Positions 27,780-36,572 are shown, counted from the first letter of the stretch. The stretch: DNA of 64,000 nucleotides from Brucella sp. 21LCYQ03 (GCF_023554105.1 NZ_JAMJWE010000002.1:62001-126000); one strand, 5' to 3'. The notes: a model not told the origin generated them from the letters alone. Translations and numbers: made by a program.

Positions 27780-28771
27780 TGCGCGTTACCATCATCGGCG
27801 CAGGTGTTGCAGGTCTTGCCTGTGCCGCAGAATTTAGCGATCAGGGACATGCCGTCACTGTCATTGCCAAAAGCACCGCAATCGGTTCGGATAGCTGCTC
27901 GTGGTTTGCAGGCGGAATGCTGGCCCCTTGGTGCGAAGGCGAGAGTGCGGAAGAACCCGTCGTCAGGCTGGGGCAAGAAGCGATTGGCTGGTGGGAACGG
28001 CACGTTTCGACAGTCCATCGCAAGGGAACGCTCGTCATTTCCCACACACGCGATGCAACAGAGCTGCGCCGCTTCGCGCGTCGCACGGAAGCGTTTGAAA
28101 CGATTGATTCCGAACAGATCGATGCACTGGAACCGGACCTTGCAGGCCGTTTCCGGCAGGGGCTTTTCTTTGCGGACGAAGGCCACCTCAACCCGCGCAA
28201 TACACTGATCGAACTTGCCGAAAACCTGCAAAAGAAAGGCGTCGTCTTTCATCTCGGGCAAGATGCGAAAGATGTAAAAATCGACACCGATATCACCGTC
28301 GATGCGCGCGGTCTGGCAGCACGCGATCAATTGCAGGATCTGCGCGGCGTGAAGGGCGAAATGCTGGTGGTTCGCTCCCGCGACATCAATCTTTCACGCC
28401 CTGTGCGCCTGCTGCATCCGCGCATTCCGCTCTACATCGTGCCGCGTGGCGACGGCATTCATATGATCGGCGCAACCATGATCGAAAGCGATGAGAGAGG
28501 CGGCATCAGCGTTCGCTCGACGCTGGAAATGTTAAGCGCCGCCTATGCGCTGCATCCGGCATTTGGCGAGGCGGAAATTCTGGAAGCCGGCGTCGATGCC
28601 CGCCCCGCCTTCCCCGATAATCTGCCGCGTGTGCGCAAGCGCGGCCAGACCATCTATGTCAACGGGCTTTACCGGCACGGCTTTCTGCTCTCGCCTGCGG
28701 TTGCACGCATGGCGGTTGCGGCAGCAACTGAGGCCGAACAACAGCCTGAACTTCTGGAGAACCTGGCATGA
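27779..28771 (+). CDS. thiO: Glycine oxidase
   Basis: A 330-residue FAD enzyme that oxidises glycine to the dehydroglycine used for the thiazole ring. The N-terminal MRVTIIGAGVAGLACAAEF is the dinucleotide-binding fold, and the C-terminal VNGLYRHGFLLSPAVARMA segment is typical of ThiO. Start and stop are overlapped by thiD (TAATG) and thiS (ATGA). Using ThiO and not ThiH implies an oxygen-dependent thiazole pathway, expected for an aerobe. Confidence 0.93.
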   Translation: MRVTIIGAGVAGLACAAEFSDQGHAVTVIAKSTAIGSDSCSWFAGGMLAPWCEGESAEEPVVRLGQEAIGWWERHVSTVHRKGTLVISHTRDATELRRFARRTEAFETIDSEQIDALEPDLAGRFRQGLFFADEGHLNPRNTLIELAENLQKKGVVFHLGQDAKDVKIDTDITVDARGLAARDQLQDLRGVKGEMLVVRSRDINLSRPVRLLHPRIPLYIVPRGDGIHMIGATMIESDERGGISVRSTLEMLSAAYALHPAFGEAEILEAGVDARPAFPDNLPRVRKRGQTIYVNGLYRHGFLLSPAVARMAVAAATEAEQQPELLENLA

Positions 28772-28965
28772 CCATCGTTTTAAATGGCGAGGTCTTTGAG
28801 ACCAAAAGCGCCAATCTTTTGGCTCTACTTGCAGAAATCGAACTTGATGAAGCGGTGGTGGCTACCGCGCTCAATGGCGAATTCATTGCAGGCGATGAAC
28901 GCGAGGAAACGCTCATCGGTGAAGGTGATCGCATCGAAGTGCTCGCGCCGATGCAGGGAGGCTAA
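28768..28965 (+). CDS. thiS: Sulfur carrier protein ThiS
   Basis: A 65-residue ubiquitin-like protein ending in the required Gly-Gly (MQGG), which is adenylated and converted to a thiocarboxylate to donate sulfur to the thiazole. It overlaps thiO by 4 bp and is followed 1 bp later by thiG. No thiF-type adenylating enzyme is in the window, so activation must use one encoded elsewhere. Confidence 0.95.
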   Translation: MTIVLNGEVFETKSANLLALLAEIELDEAVVATALNGEFIAGDEREETLIGEGDRIEVLAPMQGG

Positions 28966-28966
28966 G

Positions 28967-29737
28967 ATGCTGGAATTTTACGGAAAAACATTTGAAAGCC
29001 GCCTGCTATTGGGAACGGCGCAATATCCATCACCCTCCATTCTTGCTGACAGCGTCCGCGCGTCAAAGTCGGAAATCGTGACGGTTTCGCTGCGGCGCGA
29101 GAGCGGTAATATGCGTTCTGGTCAGGACTTCTGGACACTGATCAAGGATCTGGGTGTTTCGGTTTTGCCCAATACCGCCGGGTGCCATACCGCACGCGAA
29201 GCAGTCACCACCGCAAAAATGGCGCGCGAGGTTTTTGGTACCAACTGGATCAAGCTCGAAGTCATTGGCGATCACGATACATTGCAACCCGATCCATTCG
29301 AACTGGTCGAAGCAGCCCGTATTCTTTGCGATGAAGGTTTTGACGTCTTTCCCTATATGAATGACGATCTGGTGGTTGCGGAAAAACTGATTGAGGCAGG
29401 CTGCAAGGTGTTGATGCCATGGGGCGCGCCGATTGGTTCAGGTCGCGGGCTCAACAATCCCTATGCGCTTAAAACCATGCGTGCACATTTCCCCGATATT
29501 CCACTGGTGGTTGATGCAGGTATTGGCGTGCCATCGCACGCAGCAACCGCCATGGAGCTTGGTTTTGATGCCGTGCTGATCAACACCGCCGTTGCCAAAG
29601 CAGGTGATCCAGCCGCTATCGCCCGCGCTTTTGCGCTCGCTGTTGAGGCTGGTCGGATCGCTTACGAAGCCGATCCGATTGAAGCCCGCGACATGGCTGC
29701 CCCCTCCACTCCCCTCATCGGAAAGGCATTTTTGTAA
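28967..29737 (+). CDS. thiG: Thiazole synthase
   Basis: A 256-residue TIM-barrel enzyme that builds thiazole phosphate from DXP, dehydroglycine and ThiS thiocarboxylate. [22 protein letters not shown], the [18 protein letters not shown] segment and [29 protein letters not shown] are family landmarks. The start follows the thiS stop by one base, preceded by GGGAGGCTAAG; a longer in-frame reading would run through thiS and is rejected. Overlaps thiE by one base. Confidence 0.96.
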   Translation: MLEFYGKTFESRLLLGTAQYPSPSILADSVRASKSEIVTVSLRRESGNMRSGQDFWTLIKDLGVSVLPNTAGCHTAREAVTTAKMAREVFGTNWIKLEVIGDHDTLQPDPFELVEAARILCDEGFDVFPYMNDDLVVAEKLIEAGCKVLMPWGAPIGSGRGLNNPYALKTMRAHFPDIPLVVDAGIGVPSHAATAMELGFDAVLINTAVAKAGDPAAIARAFALAVEAGRIAYEADPIEARDMAAPSTPLIGKAFL

Positions 29738-30351
29738 TGGCCCTTGATCCGTTCTACCCGATCTTTGACAGCGCCAGCTGGTGTGAGCGCATGGTGCCGC
29801 TTGGCATCAAACTCGTGCAGCTGCGCATCAAGGATAAGACCGACGCTGAACTGCGCGCAGAAATTCGTGTCGCCCGCGAAATTTGCGAGCGATATGATTG
29901 TCAGCTCATCATCAATGACTACTGGAAACTGGCGATTGAGGAAGGCTGCGACTTCATACATCTCGGTCAGGAAGACCTTGATCATGCGGATCTCGATGCA
30001 ATCCGCGAGAGCGGTGTGAAGCTCGGTGTATCCAGCCATGATGAAGCAGAACTTGATCGCGCATTAGCGCTTAAGCCAGCCTATATCGCGCTCGGTCCTG
30101 TCTATCCCACTATTCTCAAAAAGATGAAATGGCATGAACAGGGGCTCGACCGCGTCAGCCAATGGAAAGCCACCCTCGGCGACATTCCACTTGTTGGCAT
30201 TGGCGGCATGACTGTGGAGCGTGCGCCCGGCGTCTTTAAAGCCGGAGCCGACATTGTATCCGTCGTCACCGACATCACTCTCAACCCCGATCCGGAAGCC
30301 CGCGTGCGGCAATGGATCGAAGTTACTCGACCTTACGTAAAACAGACTTAA
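29737..30351 (+). CDS. thiE: Thiamine phosphate synthase
   Basis: A 204-residue TIM-barrel enzyme joining HMP-PP and thiazole phosphate. Landmarks include QLIINDYWKLAIEEGCDFIHLGQEDL for the phosphate/substrate site and VGIGGMTVERAPGVFKAGADIVSVVTDI at the C-terminal phosphate loop. The start ATG overlaps the thiG stop (TAATG). An intergenic repeat separates it from thiY, so expression may drop at this point of the operon. Confidence 0.92.
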   Translation: MALDPFYPIFDSASWCERMVPLGIKLVQLRIKDKTDAELRAEIRVAREICERYDCQLIINDYWKLAIEEGCDFIHLGQEDLDHADLDAIRESGVKLGVSSHDEAELDRALALKPAYIALGPVYPTILKKMKWHEQGLDRVSQWKATLGDIPLVGIGGMTVERAPGVFKAGADIVSVVTDITLNPDPEARVRQWIEVTRPYVKQT

Positions 30352-30360
30352 TATTCGCTT

Positions 30361-30411
30361 TAACGCGCATCTTGCCCGAAAACCGCTTCACACTTTTCGG
30401 GATGCGCTCTA
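30361..30411. repeat. Dispersed palindromic intergenic repeat, copy 4
   Basis: The best-preserved copy: ACGCGCATC, then CCGAAAACCG, then CACACTTTTCGG, then GATGCGCTCT. CCGAAAA and TTTTCGG, and GCGCATC and GATGCGC, pair to form a nested hairpin. Placed between thiE and thiY. Confidence 0.85.
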
Positions 30412-30423
30412 ACCGGAGGAAAC

Positions 30424-31404
30424 ATGAAAAAACTGGTTTTTGCTGCGCTTTTCAGCGCCACGGCTTCGTTCGCCCTGATGTCAGCTCAGGCAGCTCAGGC
30501 GAACGATAAATTCATACTCATACTCGACTGGTATGTGAATCCGGATCATGGGCCGATCATCGTGGCCGACAAGCTCGGTTACTTCAAGGATGCAGGTCTT
30601 GATGTCGAAATCATCGCGCCCGCAGACGCCTCTGTGCCACCCAAAATGGTTGCGGCTGGACAGGCTGATCTCGCAATTTCATATCAGCAACAGGTGCATC
30701 TCGATGTTCACGCCGATATTCCGCTGATCCGCGTCGGCACTCTGGTCGATTCTCCGCTCAACTGCCTGATGGTGCGTGACGATGGTTCGGTCAATTCCAT
30801 TGCCGATCTCAAAGGCAAGAAGATCGGCTTCTCGGTCGCTGGTGTTGAAGAAACAGTACTTGGCACCATTCTCAAAAACCACGACATAAAGCTTTCAGAT
30901 GTCGAACTTATCAATGTGAACTTCTCGCTCGCACCATCGCTGATGTCGAAACAGGTTGATGCGGTGATGGGTGCCTATCGCAATGTCGAGCTCAACCAGA
31001 TGGCGGTTGAAGGGGTTGCGGGCAAATGCTTCTTCGTCGAGGAGGAGGGCGTGCCGGTCTATGACGAGCTGGTGTATGTCGCCAACTCAAACAAGCTGGA
31101 TGCGAACGAAAAGGAGCGAATTTCGCGCTTTCTAGCAGCTACCGAAAAAGCCGCGCAGTATATCGTCAATCATCCCGAGCAAAGCTACGACCTGTTTGCG
31201 TCTTATAGTTCCGAACTCAAAGACGAGCTGAACCAACGCGCCTGGAAAGACACGGTTGCCCGTTTCTCGCGCTCACCCGCAAGCCTCGATTATGGACGCT
31301 GGAGCCGCTACGAAACCTATCTCAAAGATAATGGTCTCGTGCCTTCGATCCTGCCTGTCGAGAAATTTGCAATCGACGTCAACGCGGAAAGCAATAAGTC
31401 ATGA
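30424..31404 (+). CDS. thiY: Thiamine-pyrimidine precursor binding protein (NMT1/THI5-like)
   Basis: A 326-residue periplasmic binding protein with a signal peptide (MKKLVFAALFSATASFALMSAQAAQA) and an NMT1/THI5-like domain beginning FILILDWYVNPDHGPIIVADKLGYF. In other bacteria ThiY binds formylaminopyrimidine, a thiamine breakdown product, for salvage. A strong GGAGGAAAC precedes the ATG. Its stop overlaps tenA. With ThiX it forms the importer that feeds pyrimidine to TenA and ThiD. Confidence 0.92.
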   Translation: MKKLVFAALFSATASFALMSAQAAQANDKFILILDWYVNPDHGPIIVADKLGYFKDAGLDVEIIAPADASVPPKMVAAGQADLAISYQQQVHLDVHADIPLIRVGTLVDSPLNCLMVRDDGSVNSIADLKGKKIGFSVAGVEETVLGTILKNHDIKLSDVELINVNFSLAPSLMSKQVDAVMGAYRNVELNQMAVEGVAGKCFFVEEEGVPVYDELVYVANSNKLDANEKERISRFLAATEKAAQYIVNHPEQSYDLFASYSSELKDELNQRAWKDTVARFSRSPASLDYGRWSRYETYLKDNGLVPSILPVEKFAIDVNAESNKS

Positions 31405-32090
31405 GTGCCACGCTTTATTCGTCCGAACTGTTCACCCGCCTGCGTGCCGCAACGCTTGATGACTGGAACCCCTATATTGATCATGCATTCGTCCGCGGAC
31501 TTGGTGACGGCACACTGCCGAAATCGGCCTTCCTGCATTATCTCAGGCAGGACTACGTCTATCTGCATCACTATGCCCGCGCCTTTGCGCTGGGTGTCGT
31601 GAAGGCAGGCAGCTTGCAGGAAACGCGGCTCTGCGCCGAAATCATGCATGGGCTGGCGGTCACAGAACTGCCGCTGCATGTCGGAATCTGCGCACGCGAA
31701 GGCATAACCGAAGAGGATCTCTACAACACAAAAGAAGAGCCGGAAAACCTCGCCTATACGCGCTACGTACTCGATTGCGGGCAGGCAGGCGATTTCCTCG
31801 ACCTGCTGACCGCACTGGTTCCCTGCGCGCATGGCTATGGCGAAATCGGGGTCAATCTGGCAGCCACCGCCCATACAGGCACACCCTATCAGGAGTGGAT
31901 CGACACCTATGCAGGCGCTGATTATCAGGAGATGTGCCACACGGTTGGCAAGCTTTTTGATCAGACCGCGAAAGATCGCATCGGACCAGATTTCGAGAGC
32001 AGTCCGCGCTGGCCAAAGCTCTGCCAGATTTTTGCAACGGCAAGCAGGCTTGAAGCGAACTTCTGGAGCATGGGTCTCAAAGGAGCATGA
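31401..32090 (+). CDS. tenA: Aminopyrimidine aminohydrolase TenA
   Basis: A 229-residue all-helical TenA family protein that hydrolyses aminopyrimidine to HMP, and possibly thiamine itself. The segment LVPCAHGYGEIG carries the catalytic cysteine of the TenA_C class, and the C-terminal EANFWSMGL glutamate region is conserved. It overlaps thiY upstream and thiX downstream by 4 bp each. The position between transporter genes supports a salvage role coupled to ThiXY uptake. Confidence 0.93.
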   Translation: MSATLYSSELFTRLRAATLDDWNPYIDHAFVRGLGDGTLPKSAFLHYLRQDYVYLHHYARAFALGVVKAGSLQETRLCAEIMHGLAVTELPLHVGICAREGITEEDLYNTKEEPENLAYTRYVLDCGQAGDFLDLLTALVPCAHGYGEIGVNLAATAHTGTPYQEWIDTYAGADYQEMCHTVGKLFDQTAKDRIGPDFESSPRWPKLCQIFATASRLEANFWSMGLKGA

Positions 32091-32857
32091 CGAGCATCGC
32101 TCCTCGTTCGCGCAGAAAACGCATCGCCGACGGGTTTCTGTCGGCGTTTGCTGTGCTGGCACTTTGGCAGGCTGTGGTGAGCATCTGGCAGATGCCGCGC
32201 TTCATTCTGCCCGGCCCGCTCGACGTCGTGCAATCGCTCATCACCAATGCACAGTTGATTGCCGATAATGCCGTCGTGACATTTGGCGAAGTGCTGGGCG
32301 GGCTGTTTCTCGGCTCTACCATTGGTGTGCTCACAGCCATAGGGCTGATCATGTCGCCGCTTGCTCAACGGCTTGTCATGCCGGTGATGGTGTTTTCTCA
32401 AGCAATCCCGATATTTGCGCTTGCTCCGATCTTAACACTCTGGCTCGGCTATGGACCGGCATCGAAAATTGCCGTCACCATTCTCATGATCTTTTTTCCG
32501 GTCGCTTCCACCTTTCTCGATGGAATGCAAAGGACGGATCAGACGCTGATTAATGCCGCCGAAAATCTCGGCGCCAAGCCAATGCAAATTCTGTTTCGTG
32601 TGCGCATTCCCGCAGCTTTCCCGTCACTCGCTTCAGGTTTGAGCTTGGCTGCCGTCTATGCACCCATCGGTGCCGTGGTCGGCGAATGGGTCGGCGCATC
32701 CAAAGGGCTTGGCTATCTGATGCTGCTCGCCAATGGTCGTGCCAAGGTCGATCTGATGTTCGCAAGCCTGTTCGTACTGGCGGCCTTCACCATGCTTTTA
32801 CATGCAACCATCTCGCATTTTTCGCGCAAGCTCGCCGTTTGGCCTCGAAAGCTGTAA
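32087..32857 (+). CDS. thiX: ABC transporter permease for thiamine precursor
   Basis: A 256-residue permease with about six membrane segments of the SsuC/TauC type. The cytoplasmic loop reads NAAENLGAKPMQILFRVRIPAAFPSLASGL, the ATPase-contact motif. It overlaps tenA by 4 bp and is the last gene of the operon. The usual third component, the ATPase ThiZ, does not follow; after the stop there is only a 384-bp regulatory gap. The importer must therefore use an ATPase encoded elsewhere. Confidence 0.9.
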   Translation: MTSIAPRSRRKRIADGFLSAFAVLALWQAVVSIWQMPRFILPGPLDVVQSLITNAQLIADNAVVTFGEVLGGLFLGSTIGVLTAIGLIMSPLAQRLVMPVMVFSQAIPIFALAPILTLWLGYGPASKIAVTILMIFFPVASTFLDGMQRTDQTLINAAENLGAKPMQILFRVRIPAAFPSLASGLSLAAVYAPIGAVVGEWVGASKGLGYLMLLANGRAKVDLMFASLFVLAAFTMLLHATISHFSRKLAVWPRKL

Positions 32858-32904
32858 GGCAGCATTTTTATCACACTCGCTAGATTGAAAATAAATTTCT
32901 GCAT

Positions 32905-32940
32905 TTTGCCACTTGGCAAATAGATTTGCTCATTTATTGT
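32905..32940 (+). promoter_or_regulatory. Probable promoter and operator of the ABC exporter
   Basis: TTTGCCA-CT-TGGCAAA (32905-32920) is a perfect palindrome that overlaps a -35-like TTGGCA. A -10-like TATTGT follows after about 16 bp. Transcription from here would give a leader of nearly 300 nt before the exporter start at 33242. The regulator is unknown. Confidence 0.5.
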
Positions 32941-32973
32941 GCACCCATCTGAAACACTGGCAAGAGGTATGAG

Positions 32974-33033
32974 ATGCGTGCTTATCCATTTCCGTCGGTG
33001 CCCGGTGTTAATGCGGGCGCTTCCAAGCTTTAA
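32974..33033 (+). CDS. Putative 19-residue leader peptide upstream of the ABC exporter
   Basis: A short ORF with a good ribosome site (AAGAGGT, then 5 nt, then ATG) encodes MRAYPFPSVPGVNAGASKL and stops at TAA. It lies about 210 nt before the exporter start, inside its predicted leader. It contains three prolines in a row of short spacing. The end of the ORF sits in a GCCCG/CGGGC hairpin, and CAGGC-TAAG-GCCTG and GCCCT/GGGC hairpins follow. This is the layout of a translation-attenuation leader. I do not recognise the peptide; expression is inferred. Confidence 0.45.
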   Translation: MRAYPFPSVPGVNAGASKL

Positions 33034-33150
33034 GTTCTTGGCCCGTGTTGCAGGCTAAGGCCTGACCGCCCTCCCCAAAAGGGCATATTCCTAAAAACTT
33101 CCAAATTTGCCGCAGCTATTTTCAGCTGTTTGTTTTGTCTTCGTTTTCAA

Positions 33151-33194
33151 GCATTTGTCGGCGCAAAACCGCACCGCACTTTTGATGAAAATGA
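33151..33194. repeat. Dispersed palindromic intergenic repeat, degenerate copy 5
   Basis: Contains GCATTTGTC, GCAAAACCGCACCGCACTTTTG and GAAAATGA, a worn version of the repeat closest to the copy at 58051-58105. It lies in the exporter leader, and an in-frame ATG at 33185 falls inside it. Confidence 0.45.
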
Positions 33195-33241
33195 TTTTAA
33201 AGGAACCAGAATCCGTTTTCATACGGGCTGGTATTATTCAT

Positions 33242-35041
33242 ATGACTCGGTTCCGTTTAGATTTCCGGGGGCCTGCGTTCCGCAAAGTCCTCGGCTACAC
33301 CGTCAGCCACTGGCGAAGTCAGCCTCTGCGGCTGACGCTGATCATTATCAGCATGCTGCTTGCAACGGCCGCAGACGTCCTCACACCTCTCTATTCAGGG
33401 AAGCTGGTAGATGCGCTTTCGCTTGGGCAGGACAGCGCATGGGATGCCGCTATTCACTCACTAATCATTCTGCTTGCCTTGGGCGCAGTTGCATTGATCA
33501 CACGTCAGCTGACCTTCTATGTCATCACGGATTTCACATTGAAAATCATGAGCGACATGGCAGCCAGTGCGTTTCACAAGCTCCAGCGCTTTTCGACCGA
33601 CTGGCACGCCAATGCCTTTGCCGGATCGACTGTGCGTAAGGTTTCGCGCGGCATGTGGGCGCTTGATCTGCTCAATGACACGCTTCTGCTTGCACTGCTG
33701 CCGTCGATCCTGATGCTGCTCGGCTCGGTCGCGCTTCTCGCATGGTACTGGCCGATGATGGGTCTGCTGGTATTTATTGGTTCGGTGCTTTTCATCGTCT
33801 GTACGATTGTGATTTCGCTCGGCTTTGTTGCTCCTGCCGCAACACTTGCTAACAGCTGGGACACACGCATGGGCGGCGCTTTGGCTGATGCGATTTCGTG
33901 CAACGCCGTTGTAAAAGCATTCGGCGCTGAAACGCGTGAAGATGGGCGTCTTGCGAAAGTCGTCACCAAATGGCGTGGCCGCACACGTCGAACATGGCTG
34001 ATTGGCACACTCAACGGCTTCATTCAGGGCGCAAACCTGTTGATCATGCGTGGCGTGGTCATTGGTTTTGCGCTTTATCTCTGGAGCCAGGGCAAAGCGA
34101 CCGCAGGTGATATTACGTTTGTTCTGACCGCCTTCTTCATGTTGCAGGGCTATCTGCGCGATGTGGGCATGCATATCCGCAACCTGCAACGCTCGGTCAA
34201 CGACATGGAAGAACTGGTTCAGATCGAAGCGGAGCCTTACGGTATCGCAGACAAGTCTGGTGCCGGTGCAATCCAGATCGGAAACGGCGAAATCACGTTC
34301 GATAACGTCACCTTCCATTATGGCAGCCACGACACAGCGCTTTATCGCGACTTTTCGGTCAGGATTGAAGCTGGTGAGCGGGTCGGTCTGGTCGGCCATT
34401 CGGGTTCGGGCAAGACCACTTTTGTTAAGCTGATCCAGCGTCTTTATGATGTGAGTGGCGGTGCCATCAAAATCGATGGACAGAACATTGCCGAAGTCAC
34501 GCAGGCTTCGCTCAGATCGCAGATTGCTATCGTGCAGCAGGAACCAATCCTGTTTCACCGGACACTGGCTGAAAACATCGCCTATGCTCGCCCCGGCGCA
34601 ACACAAGCCCAGATTGAGCATGCAGCCATGCTTGCCAGCGCGCATGACTTTATCATGCGTCTGCCAAAGGGCTATGCAACGCTTGTTGGTGAACGTGGTG
34701 TGAAGCTTTCGGGCGGTGAACGTCAGCGTGTGGCGATTGCCCGTGCGTTTCTTGCTGATGCACCAATTCTTATTCTGGACGAGGCAACATCAAGCCTTGA
34801 TTCAGAATCGGAAGTGCTGATCCAGCAGGCAATGGAACGGTTGATGATCGGTCGTACCACACTTGTGATTGCGCATAGGCTTTCAACGGTTCGTGCACTC
34901 GATCGGCTGTTGGTCTTTGACAGAGGCAATATCGTCGAAGAAGGCGATCACGATGCACTTATCCGTAAGCCAGATGGCATCTATCGCCGTATGTTCGAAC
35001 GGCAGGCCTTGGAACTAACCAAAGGCCTTGATTTTCCATAA
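33242..35041 (+). CDS. ABC exporter, fused membrane and ATPase domains (ABCB type)
   Basis: A 599-residue half-transporter. The N-terminal six-helix membrane domain spans about 20-320, and the ATPase domain about 345-590 with Walker A HSGSGKTTF, signature LSGGERQRVAIARAFL, Walker B ILILDEATSSLD and switch VIAHRLSTV. It works as a homodimer or with a partner. I use the ATG of MTRFRLDFRG; in-frame TTG and ATG starts further up would place 20-45 residues in an intergenic repeat. The substrate is unknown (drug, lipid or glycan). The long leader with a short ORF suggests inducible control. Confidence 0.88.
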   Translation: MTRFRLDFRGPAFRKVLGYTVSHWRSQPLRLTLIIISMLLATAADVLTPLYSGKLVDALSLGQDSAWDAAIHSLIILLALGAVALITRQLTFYVITDFTLKIMSDMAASAFHKLQRFSTDWHANAFAGSTVRKVSRGMWALDLLNDTLLLALLPSILMLLGSVALLAWYWPMMGLLVFIGSVLFIVCTIVISLGFVAPAATLANSWDTRMGGALADAISCNAVVKAFGAETREDGRLAKVVTKWRGRTRRTWLIGTLNGFIQGANLLIMRGVVIGFALYLWSQGKATAGDITFVLTAFFMLQGYLRDVGMHIRNLQRSVNDMEELVQIEAEPYGIADKSGAGAIQIGNGEITFDNVTFHYGSHDTALYRDFSVRIEAGERVGLVGHSGSGKTTFVKLIQRLYDVSGGAIKIDGQNIAEVTQASLRSQIAIVQQEPILFHRTLAENIAYARPGATQAQIEHAAMLASAHDFIMRLPKGYATLVGERGVKLSGGERQRVAIARAFLADAPILILDEATSSLDSESEVLIQQAMERLMIGRTTLVIAHRLSTVRALDRLLVFDRGNIVEEGDHDALIRKPDGIYRRMFERQALELTKGLDFP

Positions 35042-35043
35042 AA

Positions 35044-35068
35044 AATGGGCCGGGAAACCGGCCCATTT
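35044..35068. terminator. Bidirectional terminator between the ABC exporter and lacI-type gene
   Basis: AATGGGCCGG / CCGGCCCATT, a perfect 10-bp stem with GAAA-type loop, flanked by A- and T-runs. Confidence 0.92.
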
Positions 35069-36090
35069 TATTTGGAAACCTTGCCGGACGATTGGCGAAT
35101 AATCAGCTTGTAGTCGATATGCCGCGACGGCGATGCCTCGCTGGTTTCTATCTGGCTCAAAAGCATATCCACCGCATCATAGGTCATTTCGCGGATCGGC
35201 TGATGCACGGTGGTGATCTGCGGCGATACCATGCTTGAAATCGCACTATCATCGAAGCCAACAATGGTCAGCTCATTTGGTACTTCGATCTTATGATCAT
35301 AGGCAATTTGCAGAACGGCTGCTGCCATATCGTCATTCGATGCAAAAATCGCAGTGGGTCTGTTCTTCAGCGACAAGAGTTTGCGGCCAGCCTCCAGCCC
35401 GCTTGCAAAGCTAAAGCCACCCTCAGCTTCATAATCAAGATTATGCGCAATTCCCGCCTGGTCGAGCATCTTACGATAACCTTCAACGCGCAATTGCGCC
35501 GAACGGTGCGTCAGATCTCCAATCACAATTGCAATCTTACGGTGCCCCAGGTCGAGCAAATATTGCATCAGATCGCAGGCCGCTTTCTCGTCATCAATGG
35601 CAATGCTATCTGTCGGATGCACACCAAAATCACCAGCCACGCGCGTAAATGGCATCGCGGACGCGATAAGCTCCTGCAAAATCTCAGGATCATCCGACAT
35701 CGGCGGCGTTACGATAATTCCGTCAAGGCCCGACGCATGGGCTGTCTCAATAAGCGATCCGCGAATGTCTGCACGGTTCTCGACGGGGAATATTAGAAGC
35801 CGGTACCGCGTGCCGCGCAAACGATCCAGCGCGCCTATCTGCAATTCGGTTACATAGCTTTGGCTCGGATTTTCAAAGAAAAGCCCAATCAAATGCGAGC
35901 GGCGTTCGACCAGATTACGCGCCGCAGCATTGGGACGATAGCGCAGCTCGGCGCCTGCCAGTTTAACCTTTTCGCGGATCGTATCGCGGACATTCGGCTC
36001 GTCATTATAAACACGCGAAACTGTCTTGATCGACACGCCTGCCAAACGCGCCACATCGTGGATCGTCGCTCTTTTATTGGATGCGGCCAT
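35068..36090 (-). CDS. LacI family transcriptional regulator
   Basis: A 340-residue repressor-type protein. The N-terminal KRATIHDVARLAGVSIKTVSRVYNDEPNVRDTIREKV is the LacI helix-turn-helix with hinge helix, followed by a periplasmic-binding-protein-like effector domain (FASNDDMAAAVLQIA, FDDSAISSMVSPQITTV). I start it at MAASNKRATI; a reading 77 residues longer overlaps the next gene and is rejected. No sugar operon is adjacent on this side, so its target is not evident. The region before the start holds a 20-bp palindrome. Confidence 0.9.
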   Translation of the reverse strand: MAASNKRATIHDVARLAGVSIKTVSRVYNDEPNVRDTIREKVKLAGAELRYRPNAAARNLVERRSHLIGLFFENPSQSYVTELQIGALDRLRGTRYRLLIFPVENRADIRGSLIETAHASGLDGIIVTPPMSDDPEILQELIASAMPFTRVAGDFGVHPTDSIAIDDEKAACDLMQYLLDLGHRKIAIVIGDLTHRSAQLRVEGYRKMLDQAGIAHNLDYEAEGGFSFASGLEAGRKLLSLKNRPTAIFASNDDMAAAVLQIAYDHKIEVPNELTIVGFDDSAISSMVSPQITTVHQPIREMTYDAVDMLLSQIETSEASPSRHIDYKLIIRQSSGKVSK

Positions 36091-36135
36091 GGCCGTTATA
36101 CACTCTCCCCAGTGATATGGCCAATTTAGTATCTG

Positions 36136-36155
36136 CTTTGCTCTGGAGAGCAAAG
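36136..36155. promoter_or_regulatory. 20-bp palindrome between DUF779 and the lacI-type gene
   Basis: CTTTGCTCT-GG-AGAGCAAAG, a perfect 9-bp inverted repeat starting 46 bp upstream of the lacI-type start and immediately after the DUF779 stop. It may be an autoregulatory operator or a terminator hairpin of the DUF779 gene; no U-run follows. Confidence 0.45.
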
Positions 36156-36157
36156 AA

Positions 36158-36505
36158 TTAAATCGAGCATATCTTGGAACGGGTGAGAAAGCGCTTTTCG
36201 CGACCATTATCAAGCGAGAACATACCGCCACGTCCCGGTACCACATCAATGATGAGTTCGGTATGTTTCCAGGCTTCGTATTGTGAGCCGCTGATATAAA
36301 ATGGCGCACCGCCGATTTCACCGAGCTTCACATCGGCATCCGATAGTAGCAAATCGCCCTGCGGATAGCACATCGGTGACGATCCATCGCAACAGCCACC
36401 CGACTGATGAAACATGATCGGACCATATTCGGCCTGCAACTCGGCGATCAGTTCCAGCGCTGCATCTGTGGCAGTGACCTGCTCTTGTTCAGAGATTTGC
36501 GGCAT
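36158..36505 (-). CDS. DUF779 family protein
   Basis: A 115-residue protein with the DUF779 core FHQSGGCCDGSSPMCYPQGD, rich in cysteine (three Cys in 13 residues), and GAPFYISGSQYEAWKHTELIIDVVPGRGGMFSLD. The family is regularly encoded beside acetaldehyde-type dehydrogenases, as here, but its biochemical role is not known to me; the cysteines suggest metal or disulfide chemistry. The ATG follows GGGAGGAGGAACC. It lies downstream of a terminator after adh, so it is partly or separately expressed. Confidence 0.85.
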   Translation of the reverse strand: MPQISEQEQVTATDAALELIAELQAEYGPIMFHQSGGCCDGSSPMCYPQGDLLLSDADVKLGEIGGAPFYISGSQYEAWKHTELIIDVVPGRGGMFSLDNGREKRFLTRSKICSI

Positions 36506-36526
36506 GGTTCCTCCTCCCATGAGAAA

Positions 36527-36550
36527 AGCCGCCGCATCACTACGGCGGCT
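36527..36550 (-). terminator. Terminator of the alcohol dehydrogenase gene
   Basis: AGCCGCCG / CGGCGGCT stem with an 8-nt loop followed by TTTTC on the minus strand, 22 bp after the stop codon. Confidence 0.8.
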
Positions 36551-36572
36551 TCAAATAATGATTATCGCAGCA

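Noticed and set aside
33461..34645. 394-codon minus-strand ORF
   Set aside because: Antisense to the conserved ABC exporter; no recognisable motif and no ribosome site.
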